The translations under genes and the position numbers were made by a program. From contig RPFO01002163.1 in the NCBI GenBank assembly GCA_009746045.1, positions 1-22,257 of the forward strand: DNA of 22,257 nt, written 5' to 3'. The notes under the pieces are model-generated. The model made no database searches, was not told the origin of the DNA, and was given only the letters and a program-made list of their open reading frames with translations. Positions 1 to 8,317 of this stretch are shown piece by piece. The stretch's first letter is position 1. Each line of letters begins with the position of its first letter. Origin of the DNA: Mesostigma viride. Its lineage: Eukaryota; Streptophyta; Mesostigmatophyceae; Mesostigmatales; Mesostigmataceae.

Positions 1-206
1 TGCTCAATGAGCGTACGCAGCGATAAAACAGGAACCAGCTTCTTGTCAGAGACACTCACATTTGTGAGCGGGTCAGTCCCATTTCCTCGAGCAAACCACT
101 GTTCTATGAAGGTCCTTTCGTAGATCTGGCCAGATTCCACTAGCATGGCGGGTTCTCGCATTAAGTCACAAGAGATAGGGCACAGGAATTGCGCCGGGGG
201 ATCCAT
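1..206 (-). CDS. U-box domain protein, N-terminal fragment (host E3 ubiquitin ligase)
   Basis: This gene runs off the left edge, leaving 68 N-terminal residues. Seen: a methionine start (codon 206-204) followed almost at once by a U-box signature: FLCPIS at residues 7-12, a D-L-M-R-E-P stretch at 14-19, S-G-Q-I-Y-E-R at 25-31, W37, and T-D-P-L-T at 44-48, ending in a leucine-rich helix. Known: U-boxes are RING-like folds held by salt bridges instead of zinc; they recruit E2 enzymes and transfer ubiquitin, and are found in eukaryotes. Inference: this is the host gene neighbouring the insertion. A TGA lies upstream in the same frame, so 206 is the probable start unless an intron precedes it. 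Any substrate-binding region (ARM, kinase, WD40) would lie outside the window. Confidence 0.85.
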   Translation of the reverse strand, partial: MDPPAQFLCPISCDLMREPAMLVESGQIYERTFIEQWFARGNGTDPLTNVSVSDKKLVPVLSLRTLIE

Positions 207-704
207 GTCAGCTGTCGATACTCTCACTCCCTCGGTATCTGTTTTTCAACAAGTGCCCGCAAGGTATGTGACTGTGTGTCGCGTCAATTATTCACTCGCG
301 CAATGCTTCAATAATGTTATCATTGCATGAGATACAGGAGACATGTGGAAGAGCAGACAGCTCTTTGATAAAATTCATTCACAGGTAGCACCAAGGTAGC
401 GCTCCCATCTGATCACCTTAAGCAACGGCAAGTGTCCACAGCAGCACTTCAATTGCCGCCTGCGTCACGACCGGGGCTCGCACAGCCTACATGCAAGAAG
501 GTTCCTTGAGTAGAAACGCTGCCCTGGCAGCTGCCATTAAGAATTCCAGGCCTTTCAGATATTTTTATGCGAAACTGGTTTGTAAACTGGCTATAGCGCC
601 AATTATGTAACAGCGCTTTGTGGACAGGATAACTGATAACCCAATCCAACAAAGAGAAATACGCAAGCAATCCTGCCAGTTGGCACAGTGATTCACTTTG
701 AACA
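207..704. other. Intergenic host DNA, no gene recognised
   Basis: Upstream of the U-box gene and before the hAT-like element. Short ORFs exist on both strands, but none shows a motif or sustained coding character. I see no RNA gene here. It may hold the U-box gene promoter and 5' untranslated region. Confidence 0.5.
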
Positions 705-1373
705 ATTTTGGCTAGGGCTGGCACATCCGCCGCATACCGAACACGGACATGTTCGGGCGAATACCGAACATGTGCGGTGTTCGGGTCGGCAAAAATGTTC
801 GGCCGAACATGTGCTGTTCGGGTTCGGGTCACCTGGAAACTTCAGAACATGTTCGTGTCCGTATTCGGGTCACCCTGGGAACCGGGCGAACATGTTCGCC
901 TCTGACCCGGTACCGAACATTTTCTGGCGGAATCCCTGTAGTACCATCCAGTGATCCGACTAGGCAACGCTTCTCTGATGAAAAAGCGGCCTAGATTAGT
1001 CCGCCGACACGCTGGCAAGAGCAAAGCTGTTGTACGGTAGTAGAATTGTCTAAGCACGACCGGACTAGTTTAGGTAATGATTACGTAATCATTATTAATT
1101 TATTGCGTATTATGAAAAGTGACAACAAACTATGTATAGTTTCTCACTTATTTTAATTTATTTAGTGAATTGTTCGTGTTCGGTAAAATGTTCGGGTATG
1201 TTCGGGTTCGGGTTCGGGTCACTTAATCCTAAACAGTACATGTTCGTGTTCGTGTTCGGGTCACCTGGGAATGTACCGAACATGTTCGGGTTCGGGTTCG
1301 GGTACTCTCCCCAGGTGTTCGTGTTCGTGTCCGGGTCGAGAAAATACCCGGATGTGCCAGCCCTAATTTTGGC
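705..1373. mobile_element. hAT-like non-autonomous DNA transposon (653 bp) with 8-bp target duplication
   Basis: Seen: a perfect 17-bp terminal inverted repeat, TAGGGCTGGCACATCCG at 713-729, with its reverse complement at 1349-1365, flanked on both sides by the identical 8-mer ATTTTGGC (705-712 and 1366-1373). Known: 8-bp duplications and TIRs beginning TAGGG or CAGGG are characteristic of the hAT superfamily. The subterminal DNA (about 740-925 and 1170-1335) is packed with TTCGGG/TTCGTG hexamers and GAACATGTTCGG palindromes, as expected of transposase-binding subterminal repeats. No transposase is encoded, so movement would require an autonomous relative. It lies outside the viral element. 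The Arg/Thr-rich or Phe/Gly-rich ORFs across it are products of the repeats. Confidence 0.88.
1075..1094. repeat. 20-bp perfect palindrome inside the hAT-like element
   Basis: TAATGATTACGTAATCATTA equals its own reverse complement. It sits in the AT-rich middle of the transposon between the two TTCGGG-rich arms. Function is unknown. Confidence 0.7.
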
Positions 1374-1573
1374 TTTGCGCTGTCGCAAAAATGCCATGCC
1401 TTCCCGCGCAGATGCCAGCAGCCAAGAAAGAATCGCGAGTCATCGCGTTGTACAGTACTGTACTGTAGCCTGGTTGTAGGATTAGAACGCGATGTATCCA
1501 GGATGTATCGCGTAATCCACGTTGCAATCTGACACGTGGCAGACACTGGAGAGAAGCGATTTTCGGTCTGAAA

Positions 1574-1617
1574 CTCAGTGGACGGACATTCCGTAGACTC
1601 GGTGGACGGACATCCCG
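1574..1617. repeat. Two tandem copies of a 20-bp motif
   Basis: CTCAGTGGACGGACATTCCG at 1574-1593 recurs at 1598-1617 with two transitions (24-bp period). It may be a remnant of a longer satellite or a regulatory repeat. Confidence 0.65.
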
Positions 1618-1834
1618 AACAGAAAAAAAAAATTAATTAAAAAACAAAAATTAAATCATCACGGTATTTTCAGGGTTGAGAAAACGTGACTTTTTACAGT
1701 TTTCGCCCTGTTTTCGCAGTCCGATTATGTGTTTGTTAGTTGGTTAGTTGCAGTATCCCACGCCGCACATGGGCAGCAGAGTCTCTAGTGGCCAAGGGCC
1801 GATGATATGTATTATATGAATATATAGCCCCTCA

Positions 1835-1908
1835 TTGAGTGATGGGGTCATGTGGGGTACCGGGGAGCCATTCTTGAGTGATGATGGTTGAGTGATAACT
1901 TGAGTGAT
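1835..1908. repeat. Four copies of TTGAGTGAT
   Basis: Exact 9-mers at 1835-1843, 1874-1882, 1888-1896 and 1900-1908. They lie within 260 bp of the left viral boundary and on its host side. No function can be assigned. Confidence 0.6.
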
Positions 1909-2089
1909 AAAATATTGGGTTTTTGGTTTGCTACTGACATCTGTCACAGTGCAGCCACGCCTTCCCGACCCCTGCCAACCCTTGCTCAGGGGTCGCGGGG
2001 CTTTAGGATGTCATAGAAATGCTGGCGTCTGTCACCGGTCACCCACAAAACCCATACCTGCATTAACATGTGAGACATGGTTCTCATAT

Positions 2090-2151
2090 GGGGGAAAATT
2101 GGCCAGATAATTTGATAGAAGTGCTAATCTTTCTCTGGCCAATTTTCCCCC
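2090..2151. repeat. Left att-like palindromic site
   Basis: Perfect 18-bp inverted arms (GGGGGAAAATTGGCCAGA at 2090-2107, complement at 2134-2151) surround a 26-nt spacer containing ATAGAAGTGC. The right boundary has a related site with arms containing AAAATTG-NN-CAGA and a spacer containing ATAGAACTAC, in the same orientation. Known: tyrosine recombinases act on inverted arms flanking a short central region. That this is attL is inference; a terminal replication hairpin is an alternative. Confidence 0.6.
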
Positions 2152-2153
2152 TC

Positions 2154-2196
2154 TCTCACAAACCCTCAACAAACAAGCAAACAATCTCACAAACCC
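2154..2196 (+). repeat. Subterminal direct repeats TCTCACAAACCC
   Basis: Exact 12-mers at 2154-2165 and 2185-2196, in an A/C-rich stretch just inside the left boundary. The right end has a comparable A/C-rich stretch on the opposite strand (about 21340-21398). They could be accessory (arm-type) recombinase sites or subterminal repeats. Confidence 0.5.
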
Positions 2197-2234
2197 ACCG
2201 CATCACTGACCGCGCTTGGATGATGGCTTTGTTG

Positions 2235-2612
2235 TCAATCGCCTCTCAGGAGCTGCAGTCGTTCCTTCACTTGGTCAAACGTCGACGAGGAAATGGATTG
2301 TCTGCCGGTGACGCAGCCGGCCATTATGGACACAACAACCAAGTCCTCGCACGCCTTGATAATTTCGTCCAGAGTCGAGTCGTCTTCCAAGGCGCACACA
2401 GCAGCCGATGAGAAGATGCGTGGATCGTCTAGTTGGTCTAATTCGAGATTGTAATTGTCCTCGTACGGGTCGGGCTTTCCGGCGACAGTGCAAGAAACTC
2501 GCGCGACTTCTGCGGCGTTAACGGACCGCCGCGTGCCGCTCTGGATGTACCCGCCACTGCCCGGTTTGCAGGCCTCGATGCAATTGAGAATGTCATTCAT
2601 GGTAACGAACAT
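2235..2612 (-). CDS. Unrecognised 125-aa protein, last gene of the left arm
   Basis: I do not recognise this family. It is intact, acidic and probably mostly helical, especially residues 75-123, with six scattered cysteines. No signal peptide or membrane segment is evident. It is the promoter-distal gene of the left arm and starts 94 bp after the stop of the next gene upstream, so it probably has its own promoter: TATAAAACG lies on the coding strand at 2629-2621, only 9 nt before the first ATG. The second in-frame ATG (residue 5, position 2600) may therefore be the true start. Confidence 0.6.
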   Translation of the reverse strand: MFVTMNDILNCIEACKPGSGGYIQSGTRRSVNAAEVARVSCTVAGKPDPYEDNYNLELDQLDDPRIFSSAAVCALEDDSTLDEIIKACEDLVVVSIMAGCVTGRQSISSSTFDQVKERLQLLRGD

Positions 2613-2620
2613 ATTGGGAA

Positions 2621-2629
2621 CGTTTTATA
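2621..2629 (-). promoter_or_regulatory. TATA-like promoter motif TATAAAACG
   Basis: Just upstream of the gene ending at 2235. The core ATAAAACG also precedes two other element genes (8554-8561 minus, 14554-14561 plus), so it may be a shared viral promoter element. Confidence 0.45.
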
Positions 2630-2706
2630 GAGTCGTGTAAGATAATTTATTAATCAGATACGATAACATGCACCATTTACACTGAGTCGTTGCGCGTTAA
2701 TCCTGT

Positions 2707-3204
2707 CTACTTGTGATGGCATTTACACGAATCGAATCCGCGGATTTTCTCGAATCGGAGGACGACAAGAAAGCTGTCTGCGGCATCAGGCGACTCGTAG
2801 TCAGCGTCGTTCGAGCCGCGGTCCAAATGAACCATCCGCATAGTCAAACGCCCTCCGTTTCGGAACAGGTATGGGTTCTCGAGATTGAAATAGCTGTGAT
2901 CGTTTATCATGTTGTAGGATGTCGCCTCGGTTCCGTAGCATTCGTCAGACACTAACGCCACCTCGTCGTTTACGTTGTGCGACCCACCCGTAAAATCCGG
3001 CGAGACTATTCCGATAGTCTTGTAATTGCCCGCGCCTTCGACATTGGCCAGATAAGCCGCGTGTGCTCCTCCACGCCATGTATCGTCGATTACAGGAGCC
3101 CTAGCGTCTGGCTTTACGACAAACACGGCCCGCATGGTCGTTTCATCGAACTCTTGTGCCTTCCCAGAGTCTAAAATGACTTGGTAGAAATACGGGTAGT
3201 CCAT
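2707..3204 (-). CDS. Beta-rich 165-aa protein, possible capsid or virion component
   Basis: Intact from a start at 3204 (MDYPYFYQ) to the stop at 2707. The pattern is beta-strand rich. Residues around 115-155 (YFNLENPYLFRNGG, then alternating hydrophobic strands ending LVVLRFEKI) resemble the strands of single-jelly-roll capsid proteins, but this is style rather than a family match. The frame stays open upstream, but those codons belong to a foldback transposon inserted exactly at the start codon: its CATGG duplication (3202-3206 and 3911-3915) contains the ATG, so the coding sequence survives while its promoter now lies 704 bp away. Before insertion the upstream DNA (3911-3957) held TGTATAACG just before the ATG. 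It follows the fibre gene in the same direction. Penton/minor capsid is one possibility. Confidence 0.6.
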   Translation of the reverse strand: MDYPYFYQVILDSGKAQEFDETTMRAVFVVKPDARAPVIDDTWRGGAHAAYLANVEGAGNYKTIGIVSPDFTGGSHNVNDEVALVSDECYGTEATSYNMINDHSYFNLENPYLFRNGGRLTMRMVHLDRGSNDADYESPDAADSFLVVLRFEKIRGFDSCKCHHK

Positions 3205-3915
3205 GGAGTTAAGTAATGCAATACGCATTACTTTTGCATACTTGCAAGTATGCAAAAGTAATGCGTATTGCATTACTTAACTAAAATTGGGCCGCGTGGG
3301 GAAATCCGGCGTTCCGCACACACCGCTCGTTACCGAGGTGACTCGATTAATTACGACTCGGCTATTCCCAGCCTCACGCCGTAATTCCTATTTCGACTTG
3401 GCCTACCCGGCCTCCGCCAAACATAGAAATCCACAAATATTTCGACTCGGCCTCCCAGGCCTACCCGCCGCAAATATTTCCGTGCCTCCGAGAGGATTCG
3501 AACCCGGTACCCCAGGAGCGAACGCCAATCTTAGTTAAGTAACTAAGATGCATACTTGCAAGTATGCATCTTAGTTACTTAACTAAGATTGGCGTTCGCT
3601 CCTGGGGTACCGGGTTCGAATCCTCTCGGAGGCACGGAAATATTTGCGGCGGGTAGGCCTGGGAGGCCGAGTCGAAATATTTGTGGATTTCTATGTTTGG
3701 CGGAGGCCGGGTAGGCCAAGTCGAAATAGGAATTACGGCGCGAGGCTGGGAATAGCCGAGTCGTAATTAATCGAGTCACCTCGGTAACGAGCGGTGTGTG
3801 CGGAACGCTGGATTTCCCCACGCGGCCCAATTTTAGTTAAGTAATGCAATACGCATTACTTTTGCATACTTGCAAGTATGCAAAAGTAATGCGTATTGCA
3901 TTACTTAACTCATGG
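3202..3915. mobile_element. 704-bp foldback element, near-perfect palindrome, CATGG target duplication
   Basis: Seen: 3207-3910 is one near-perfect palindrome centred at 3558.5, with only about two arm mismatches noticed (near 3310/3808 and 3380/3738). Each end is itself a palindrome of about 75 bp starting AGTTAAGTAATGC, and a third palindrome lies at the centre. All three share the core TGCATACTTGCAAGTATGCA. It is flanked by CATGG (3202-3206 and 3911-3915). The arms contain GGTTCGAATCC, a perfect RNA polymerase III B-box/tRNA T-arm-like sequence (about 3493-3503 and 3614-3624). No transposase is present; the two matching 83-codon ORFs are simply the arms. Known: foldback elements consist mostly of long inverted repeats. 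I do not recognise this one. Confidence 0.85.
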
Positions 3916-3957
3916 CTTCGTTATACATTCACGGGAGATAATAGTTCAACCGGCTAT

Positions 3958-5581
3958 CTACGCTGGGATGGCGGCAGGCGTGCCCCATTTGTGCACTAGA
4001 TAACCTCGGATCTGTTCGAGCTCGGCCGCGGTCTTGGCGGTGCTGTAGATCAGGATCTCGCCGGTCCATCCGTCCCAGTTACGAGTGCTCCAATCTATAT
4101 CCGCGCCAACACAGATCCTTCCTGGATTCTGTACCGCCGTACCTGTGTACGCCCCACCATCTCTACCATCAAATCTGGTAATGGACGTTTTTGGCGTGCT
4201 TCCTAGGTCACACGACACTGCCATCACGTGCGCCCGGCCGTCGTAAAACTCTGCATTCGTGCAGATCGGTTGAGTGGCTCCGTCCGTACCCAAAAGCGCA
4301 TAAAACTTGTAATCGTCGCAGTTGTTGCAGATGCCCAGTCCGTAATTACTTTGAGCACCGACAACGAGGCCTTTCAAGCTACTACCTGACCCGCGAGGGT
4401 AAACACTCGGGGTGTTTGATTTTGCGACGACGATCATAGTATTTTGCGGACGACCCCAGAAAAACCCATCGCTCTGGAGCCCGTTACGCAAACTGTAACT
4501 GAATTGAAGAGACTGCTTAGAATTTAAGCTAGTGTTGTCGATGGTCGGCGCATTGGTGGTGAAGCACAGTAAGTGCTGGGTCCCCTTCTTGTCTTTCATA
4601 CCCCGTACCGAAGTCGTGGCGAGTGTGGTAAAATTTGTGTTGCTGTAGAGCGTCGAAGAGTCCGTTGGGTCGTACCACGCATACAGGGCCGAATCGGTGG
4701 CGGGGTTGTATGGGGTAAACGTGAACGATAGCGAGTTCGAAGCTGAGTTGCCGGTCCCGGACACTGTGTCTGTCGCGGCCCCTGCGCCGATGCTGAAGGA
4801 CGTGGCGGAATTGGCCGTCGTCGCCGTCACGTTGAACGTGTACGACGCCCCGCTGCCTACCAAATTGGAAGCTGTCCCGTTTGTCACCGTGATGTCGCCC
4901 AATGCAAAACCGGTCACTGCTCGACTGAAAGTCGCCGTCGCGGATATGAAACTCCAGGCGGAAGTGGACCCCGCGGATGTCGACAGCGTGACGGTGGGCT
5001 GAGGGGAATACGTGAATGACAGTGTGTTGGAAGCCGCGTTGGCGGTTCCCATCGAAGCGTCCGCGACAACTCCAGCGCCCACATTGACACTCGTGGCGGT
5101 GTAAGCGGTCGTCGGCGTCACCTGGAAGGCGTACGACGTCCCGCTGCCGGTCAGGTTGGCGGCTGTCCCGTTTGTCACCGTGATATCGCCCAAGAGAACC
5201 CCGTGACGGACCTGCTGAACGTGGCGGTCACGTCCACGGGTGTCGAGGATGGCGTCGAGCCCGCGGTCGTCGCGAGGGTCACCGTTGGAGGGGGTGAGTA
5301 CGTGAAGACCAATGGAGTCGAGGCTTTGTTCCGTGCACCCTTCAAGTTAACCACCCCCTGCTCCGACGCCTACTGTAGTCGGCGAATATGCGGTCGTTGG
5401 CGTCACTTGGAATGTGTACGACGCCCCGCTGCCGTCAGGCTGGCGATGGCCCCGTTGACTACGACGATATCGTCTAAGGCGAACCCAGTGACCGGCTGGC
5501 TGAACGTCGCTGTAACTGTAATTGGAGACGCGCTAGGATATGTTCCGGTTGTGGTCGTTAATGTTATGGAAGGCGCGACAT
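3958..5581 (-). pseudogene. Fibre/adhesin with Ig-like repeats and a C-terminal LamG-like domain (frameshifted)
   Basis: The intact 3' part (5193-3958, 411 codons) holds one partial and one full bacterial-type Ig-like repeat, recognisable by the recurring F-A-L-G-D-I-T-V-T-N-G-T-A motif. A concanavalin/LamG-like domain follows (residues about 165-411), ending in W-T-G-E-I-L-I-Y, an AAELEQIRGYL helix and H-K-W-G, the usual end of LamG-3-type domains. Further Ig-like repeats continue upstream to the likely ATG at 5581, but in different frames, with breaks near 5572, 5440, 5350 and 5195. Known: such repeats are common in bacterial surface proteins and phage fibres, and LamG domains bind carbohydrate. 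Inference: a receptor-binding fibre of perhaps 540 residues, now broken or mis-sequenced. The frame-independent repeats make the identification firm. Confidence 0.75.
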
Positions 5582-5658
5582 GCGCTTCTTTTTATTAATC
5601 AAAGCAGGACATACACCGTAATCGAAAGACATGCTGCTGATATACTACAAAACTGACA

Positions 5659-5829
5659 CTATTTTTTTGAGGTTGGCAACGGGTACTGAAATCTCGGTTC
5701 CATCAGCGGACCTTTCCTAGCCGGCAATCCAATCGCCAGACCTTTATCGACCATCGCAGGGGTATCGAAGATCAATGTGACTCTACTAAACGGATTCGCT
5801 ACGTATCTCGGATCCTTAAGGTACTCCAT
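5659..5829 (-). CDS. Small 56-aa ORF between major capsid and fibre genes
   Basis: An ATG at 5829, 31 nt after the capsid gene stop, opens 56 codons ending in TAG at 5661. The product is basic and proline-rich (MEYLKDPRYV at the start, ...PLPTSKK at the end), with no membrane segment. Its orientation and position within the tight capsid cluster suggest a real small virion or accessory protein. No homologue is recognised. A chance ORF remains possible at this length. The region 5582-5658 between it and the fibre gene would be the fibre promoter. Confidence 0.45.
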   Translation of the reverse strand: MEYLKDPRYVANPFSRVTLIFDTPAMVDKGLAIGLPARKGPLMEPRFQYPLPTSKK

Positions 5830-5859
5830 CGGGCGCTATACAGTTACAATCAGAGATTA

Positions 5860-7139
5860 TTACAGATACACGGCCGCCTGCCGCCCGGCGCCAACGTCCA
5901 TCTTGGCCTCGAGCTCGCAAAACAAGTACGAGGTACACGCCGCGCCCGCTCCATCCACGCGAAGGGTGACGACCGCCGCAGTCCCGCGAAGGTCGAGACC
6001 GCTCTGGTACTCGGACCCCGCGCCTGGCATGTTCAGGTGACAGGCCATGACGAAATGCTTGTCTCGCCAGGTTTCGGGTGTAATTTTGTCCTTGGCGCAC
6101 GACAGCGAGTTCCCTTGGTCGTTGAATGCGCTCACCAGGTTAGTCCACGCCTCTGTCACGCCCATGCGATACGCGGGAGACTGGTGAGACCCGTTAATAT
6201 CGAACTGAAACTTGACGTCCTTGTCGATAGCGGCGTGGTCGAACATGATATCACCGGCTCCGTTCGCGACATCCTTGGCAGGGTCGATTTGGATGGCGAG
6301 GAGTTTGCTCGCGGATGCAGAAGAGAGGGTCGCCTTAATGCTGTACGGAGCGGCACTGGCAGATTGCTTCGTACTGCCACGTCTTCCAGCGAAACGGCAG
6401 CGTCCCGCCCTCCGCCAGCCTGGACGCGAAGACCTGGGAGACCACGTCCTCCTGGAACCTGTACGTATCGATCGAGAAGTGGATATGGTCCAGTTGAAAC
6501 CCGGGGCCGGCACAGGCTGGGACGGCAGCGGCGGCCCCGCAGCCGCCACCGCCGCTCCGGGGATCATGACACTCCCATCCATCAACGTAATCCGGATCTC
6601 GATCGGAGGGAAAAGACTGAGATCGATCACGCGAGGGTCGCCAGAGAGGAACCCGAGCCAGTTGTCGATCACTCCAGGAATGTTCGTGTGCTTGGCCTTA
6701 GCCGCGTCATCCCTGTCTGTCAGCGCGACATCGGTGTGTTCCCGGACCACCCGGACGGTGCTTGGGCGTTGTCATGACCGACTCCGCCGTGAACAGTAAG
6801 CAGGGTCCGATACAGCTGATGATAATCGTTGATGGAGTCAACGCTCTGGCCGCCGACCAATACCTCCAAACGCCTGATCAGCGACGAAGTGTATCTCGGA
6901 AACTTACAGAACCCGGTCGTAGCCGCCTCGGACGCATTGAAGTACATGGCGAAACTGTGAAGATCGGCAAATCCGCTAGTCGGAAGTCGGACAGCCACAA
7001 CCGAACCCTGCTTAATGCCCGAGTTCGCGGACAGAGTGGACAATTGCACACGGGACGTCGAGTGCTGGCCGAGAGCCTTTACGATGTATTGCATCGTTTT
7101 GGGAATAGCGCGGTTGTACCAAGAACCGTCGGATGCCAT
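5860..7139 (-). pseudogene. Major capsid protein, double-jelly-roll type (frameshifted)
   Basis: About 426 codons from ATG 7139 to the stop at 5860. The first 139 codons are one open frame with capsid-like features: an F-A-D-L-H-S-F-A-M-Y-F strand near residues 57-67 and LEVLVGGQSVDSINDYHQL at 91-109, matching the 'strand, then I-N-x-Y-x-x-L' pattern of polinton-like/NCLDV DJR capsids. The rest lies in the overlapping frame from about 6750, with V-I-D-L-S-L-F-P-P-I-E-I-R-I-T-L near the middle and F-V-M-A-C-H-L-N-M-P-G near the end. There is one frameshift near 6735-6750 and a compensating pair near 6495 and 6360, between which a third frame carries the sensible protein. Known: DJR subunits trimerise into pseudo-hexameric capsomers. 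The 5' leader has an AT-rich TTTTTATCTAAG about 25-35 nt upstream. Placement amid structural genes supports the call. Confidence 0.78.
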
Positions 7140-7179
7140 GAGAGCGTTGTATACCAGCTAACTTAGATAAAAATCCTGG

Positions 7180-7464
7180 CTAGTGGAGGAACTGGCCCAG
7201 AAGCGGATTCGCGGCCTTGTGCGCGTCGACCTTACGTTCGAGGGAAGACAACGCGTCCAACCCGGTTTTCGCGACACGGTAAGCCGTCCCAAGAACCGGG
7301 GACGCCTCGATCAACTTGCTCGGGACATGCCCGAGAGCCGAATCGGCAGCACCCGCGGCCGCCTTCACGAGTCGCGCGCCATGTCCCACTTTCCTGATAG
7401 CGTCGCCCGCCACATGTCCGATCTTTCGCACGGTGTTGACAACCTTTCCAAAATCGAGCCTCAT
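7180..7464 (-). CDS. Small basic, Ala-rich amphipathic 94-aa protein, probable virion component
   Basis: Intact. Residues about 5-70 form amphipathic helices rich in Ala, Gly, Lys and Val (I-R-K-V-G-H-G-A-R-L-V-K-A-A-A-G-A-A), with no clear transmembrane span. Its ATG (7464-7462) overlaps the preceding gene's TGA (7463-7461) in an ATGA quartet, suggesting coupled translation with the presumed minor capsid protein. It directly precedes the major capsid gene. Known: adenoviruses and related viruses encode small basic or amphipathic internal capsid proteins (pVI/pX-like) near their capsid genes. Assigning that role here rests on position and composition only. Confidence 0.6.
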   Translation of the reverse strand: MRLDFGKVVNTVRKIGHVAGDAIRKVGHGARLVKAAAGAADSALGHVPSKLIEASPVLGTAYRVAKTGLDALSSLERKVDAHKAANPLLGQFLH

Positions 7465-8317
7465 TCGTCCTCTTCGTCGTTTATAACAGAACGCTGAGAC
7501 ATTTTTCTGGCGGGCAGGACTTCCCCGCCCAGCGCCATGTACCGCAGGACGCTCGCGATCTTCCGCGACTCCACGCCCATCGCTTTTTGTGGCGAGATCC
7601 GGAAACTGAGCTGAACAACCCAGTCGCTATACAATTGGACCGGCACGTCGTCCTCGTCCAGCAGGCGGAGACTGATACCGCGCGGGGAATCGCGCATGTG
7701 CTGCCAGAGCGGAGTCTGCGCCTGCCATACGATCGGTTCTAGGAACTTGCTAAGGTTCGGGCAACACGCCAACAAACCCCCGTAGACAGCCCCGTGAGTC
7801 GCGGACACTACATTACCCCGCACGATGTCGGCGTACACGTAGACGGCTCTCAGGCGTCCGTTCGTAGCGGGTCGATTGCTCACGATTACGTGTTGGTCGT
7901 TGGAAGCGTGAACGCCCGGGACAAATCCCAGGACACGCCCGACGGACTCGCCGACCGTAGCTGGAACGGCGAACTGGCCGCAAAAGTGTACAGACTGTTC
8001 GCGCGGTCGTACGTGACCGCGAACGAACTGTCGATGGTCTGCAAGACCGCCTCGATATTGTGTCTGTTCTCTATAGTCGTCCACGATCCAAGTGGAAGCG
8101 AGACAGTGTGGGCGGACTGCATCACTACCTCGAACGAGCGGTTGGTCTGGTTGATGTGCGTCTGTTCGAATGGGATCGTGAGAAGTGTCAATCCCACGTC
8201 GTGGTAATCCTCTAGCAACCCGGCCGGGATATCCCATGTCGGGTCATGAAGACTGCCCCTTGTCCTGTTCTCGGTCCTTAGGGTCAGCGTCCGACACTCC
8301 TGTACGTGATCCCTCAT
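7461..8317 (-). pseudogene. Putative minor capsid/penton-type protein (frameshifted)
   Basis: Two overlapping minus frames make one protein of roughly 260-285 residues. The 5' part reads from 8317 (or nearer 8247) to about 7905 with strands such as LTLLTIPFEQTHINQTN. The 3' part reads from about 7910 to 7461 with Y-V-Y-A-D-I-V-R-G-N-V-V, then I-S-L-R-L-L-D-E-D-D-V-P-V-Q-L and a final V-V-Q-L-S-F-R strand. The frame changes near 7900-7915. Known: proteins with this 'upstream strands, then L-L-D-x-x-x-x-P-V plus terminal L-x-F' style sit beside DJR capsid genes in polinton-like and adinto-type elements. I infer a minor capsid role. The preceding gene's TGA lies in an ATGA quartet at 8247-8244. 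A start there would need one more frameshift close by; the ATG at 8317 is the alternative and overlaps the upstream gene by 74 nt. The acidic C-terminus (NDEEDE) ends in an ATGA overlap with the next gene. Confidence 0.6.

Larger units (their letters stand above)
1374..2089. other. Intergenic DNA between the hAT-like element and the left viral boundary
   Basis: No gene is recognised. It contains a two-copy 20-bp repeat (1574-1617), an A-rich stretch around 1621-1655, and four TTGAGTGAT motifs (1835-1908). Short ORFs here have no recognisable features. Confidence 0.5.

Noticed and set aside
700-1340. CRISPR-like or satellite array
   Set aside because: The repeats are short, irregular and lack spacers; they lie inside a transposon with clear TIRs.
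449-1546. Several ORFs rich in Arg-Thr, Phe-Gly or Pro-Asn dipeptides on both strands
   Set aside because: They are translations of the TTCGGG/TTCGTG arrays of the hAT-like element or flanking noncoding DNA, with no conserved domain.
3287-3830. Two identical-looking 83-codon ORFs on opposite strands
   Set aside because: They are the two arms of the foldback palindrome, not a gene pair.
6037-6799. Long plus-strand ORFs (195 and 246 codons) opposite the capsid gene
   Set aside because: They are antisense shadows caused by GC-biased codon use; the minus strand carries the recognisable capsid pattern.
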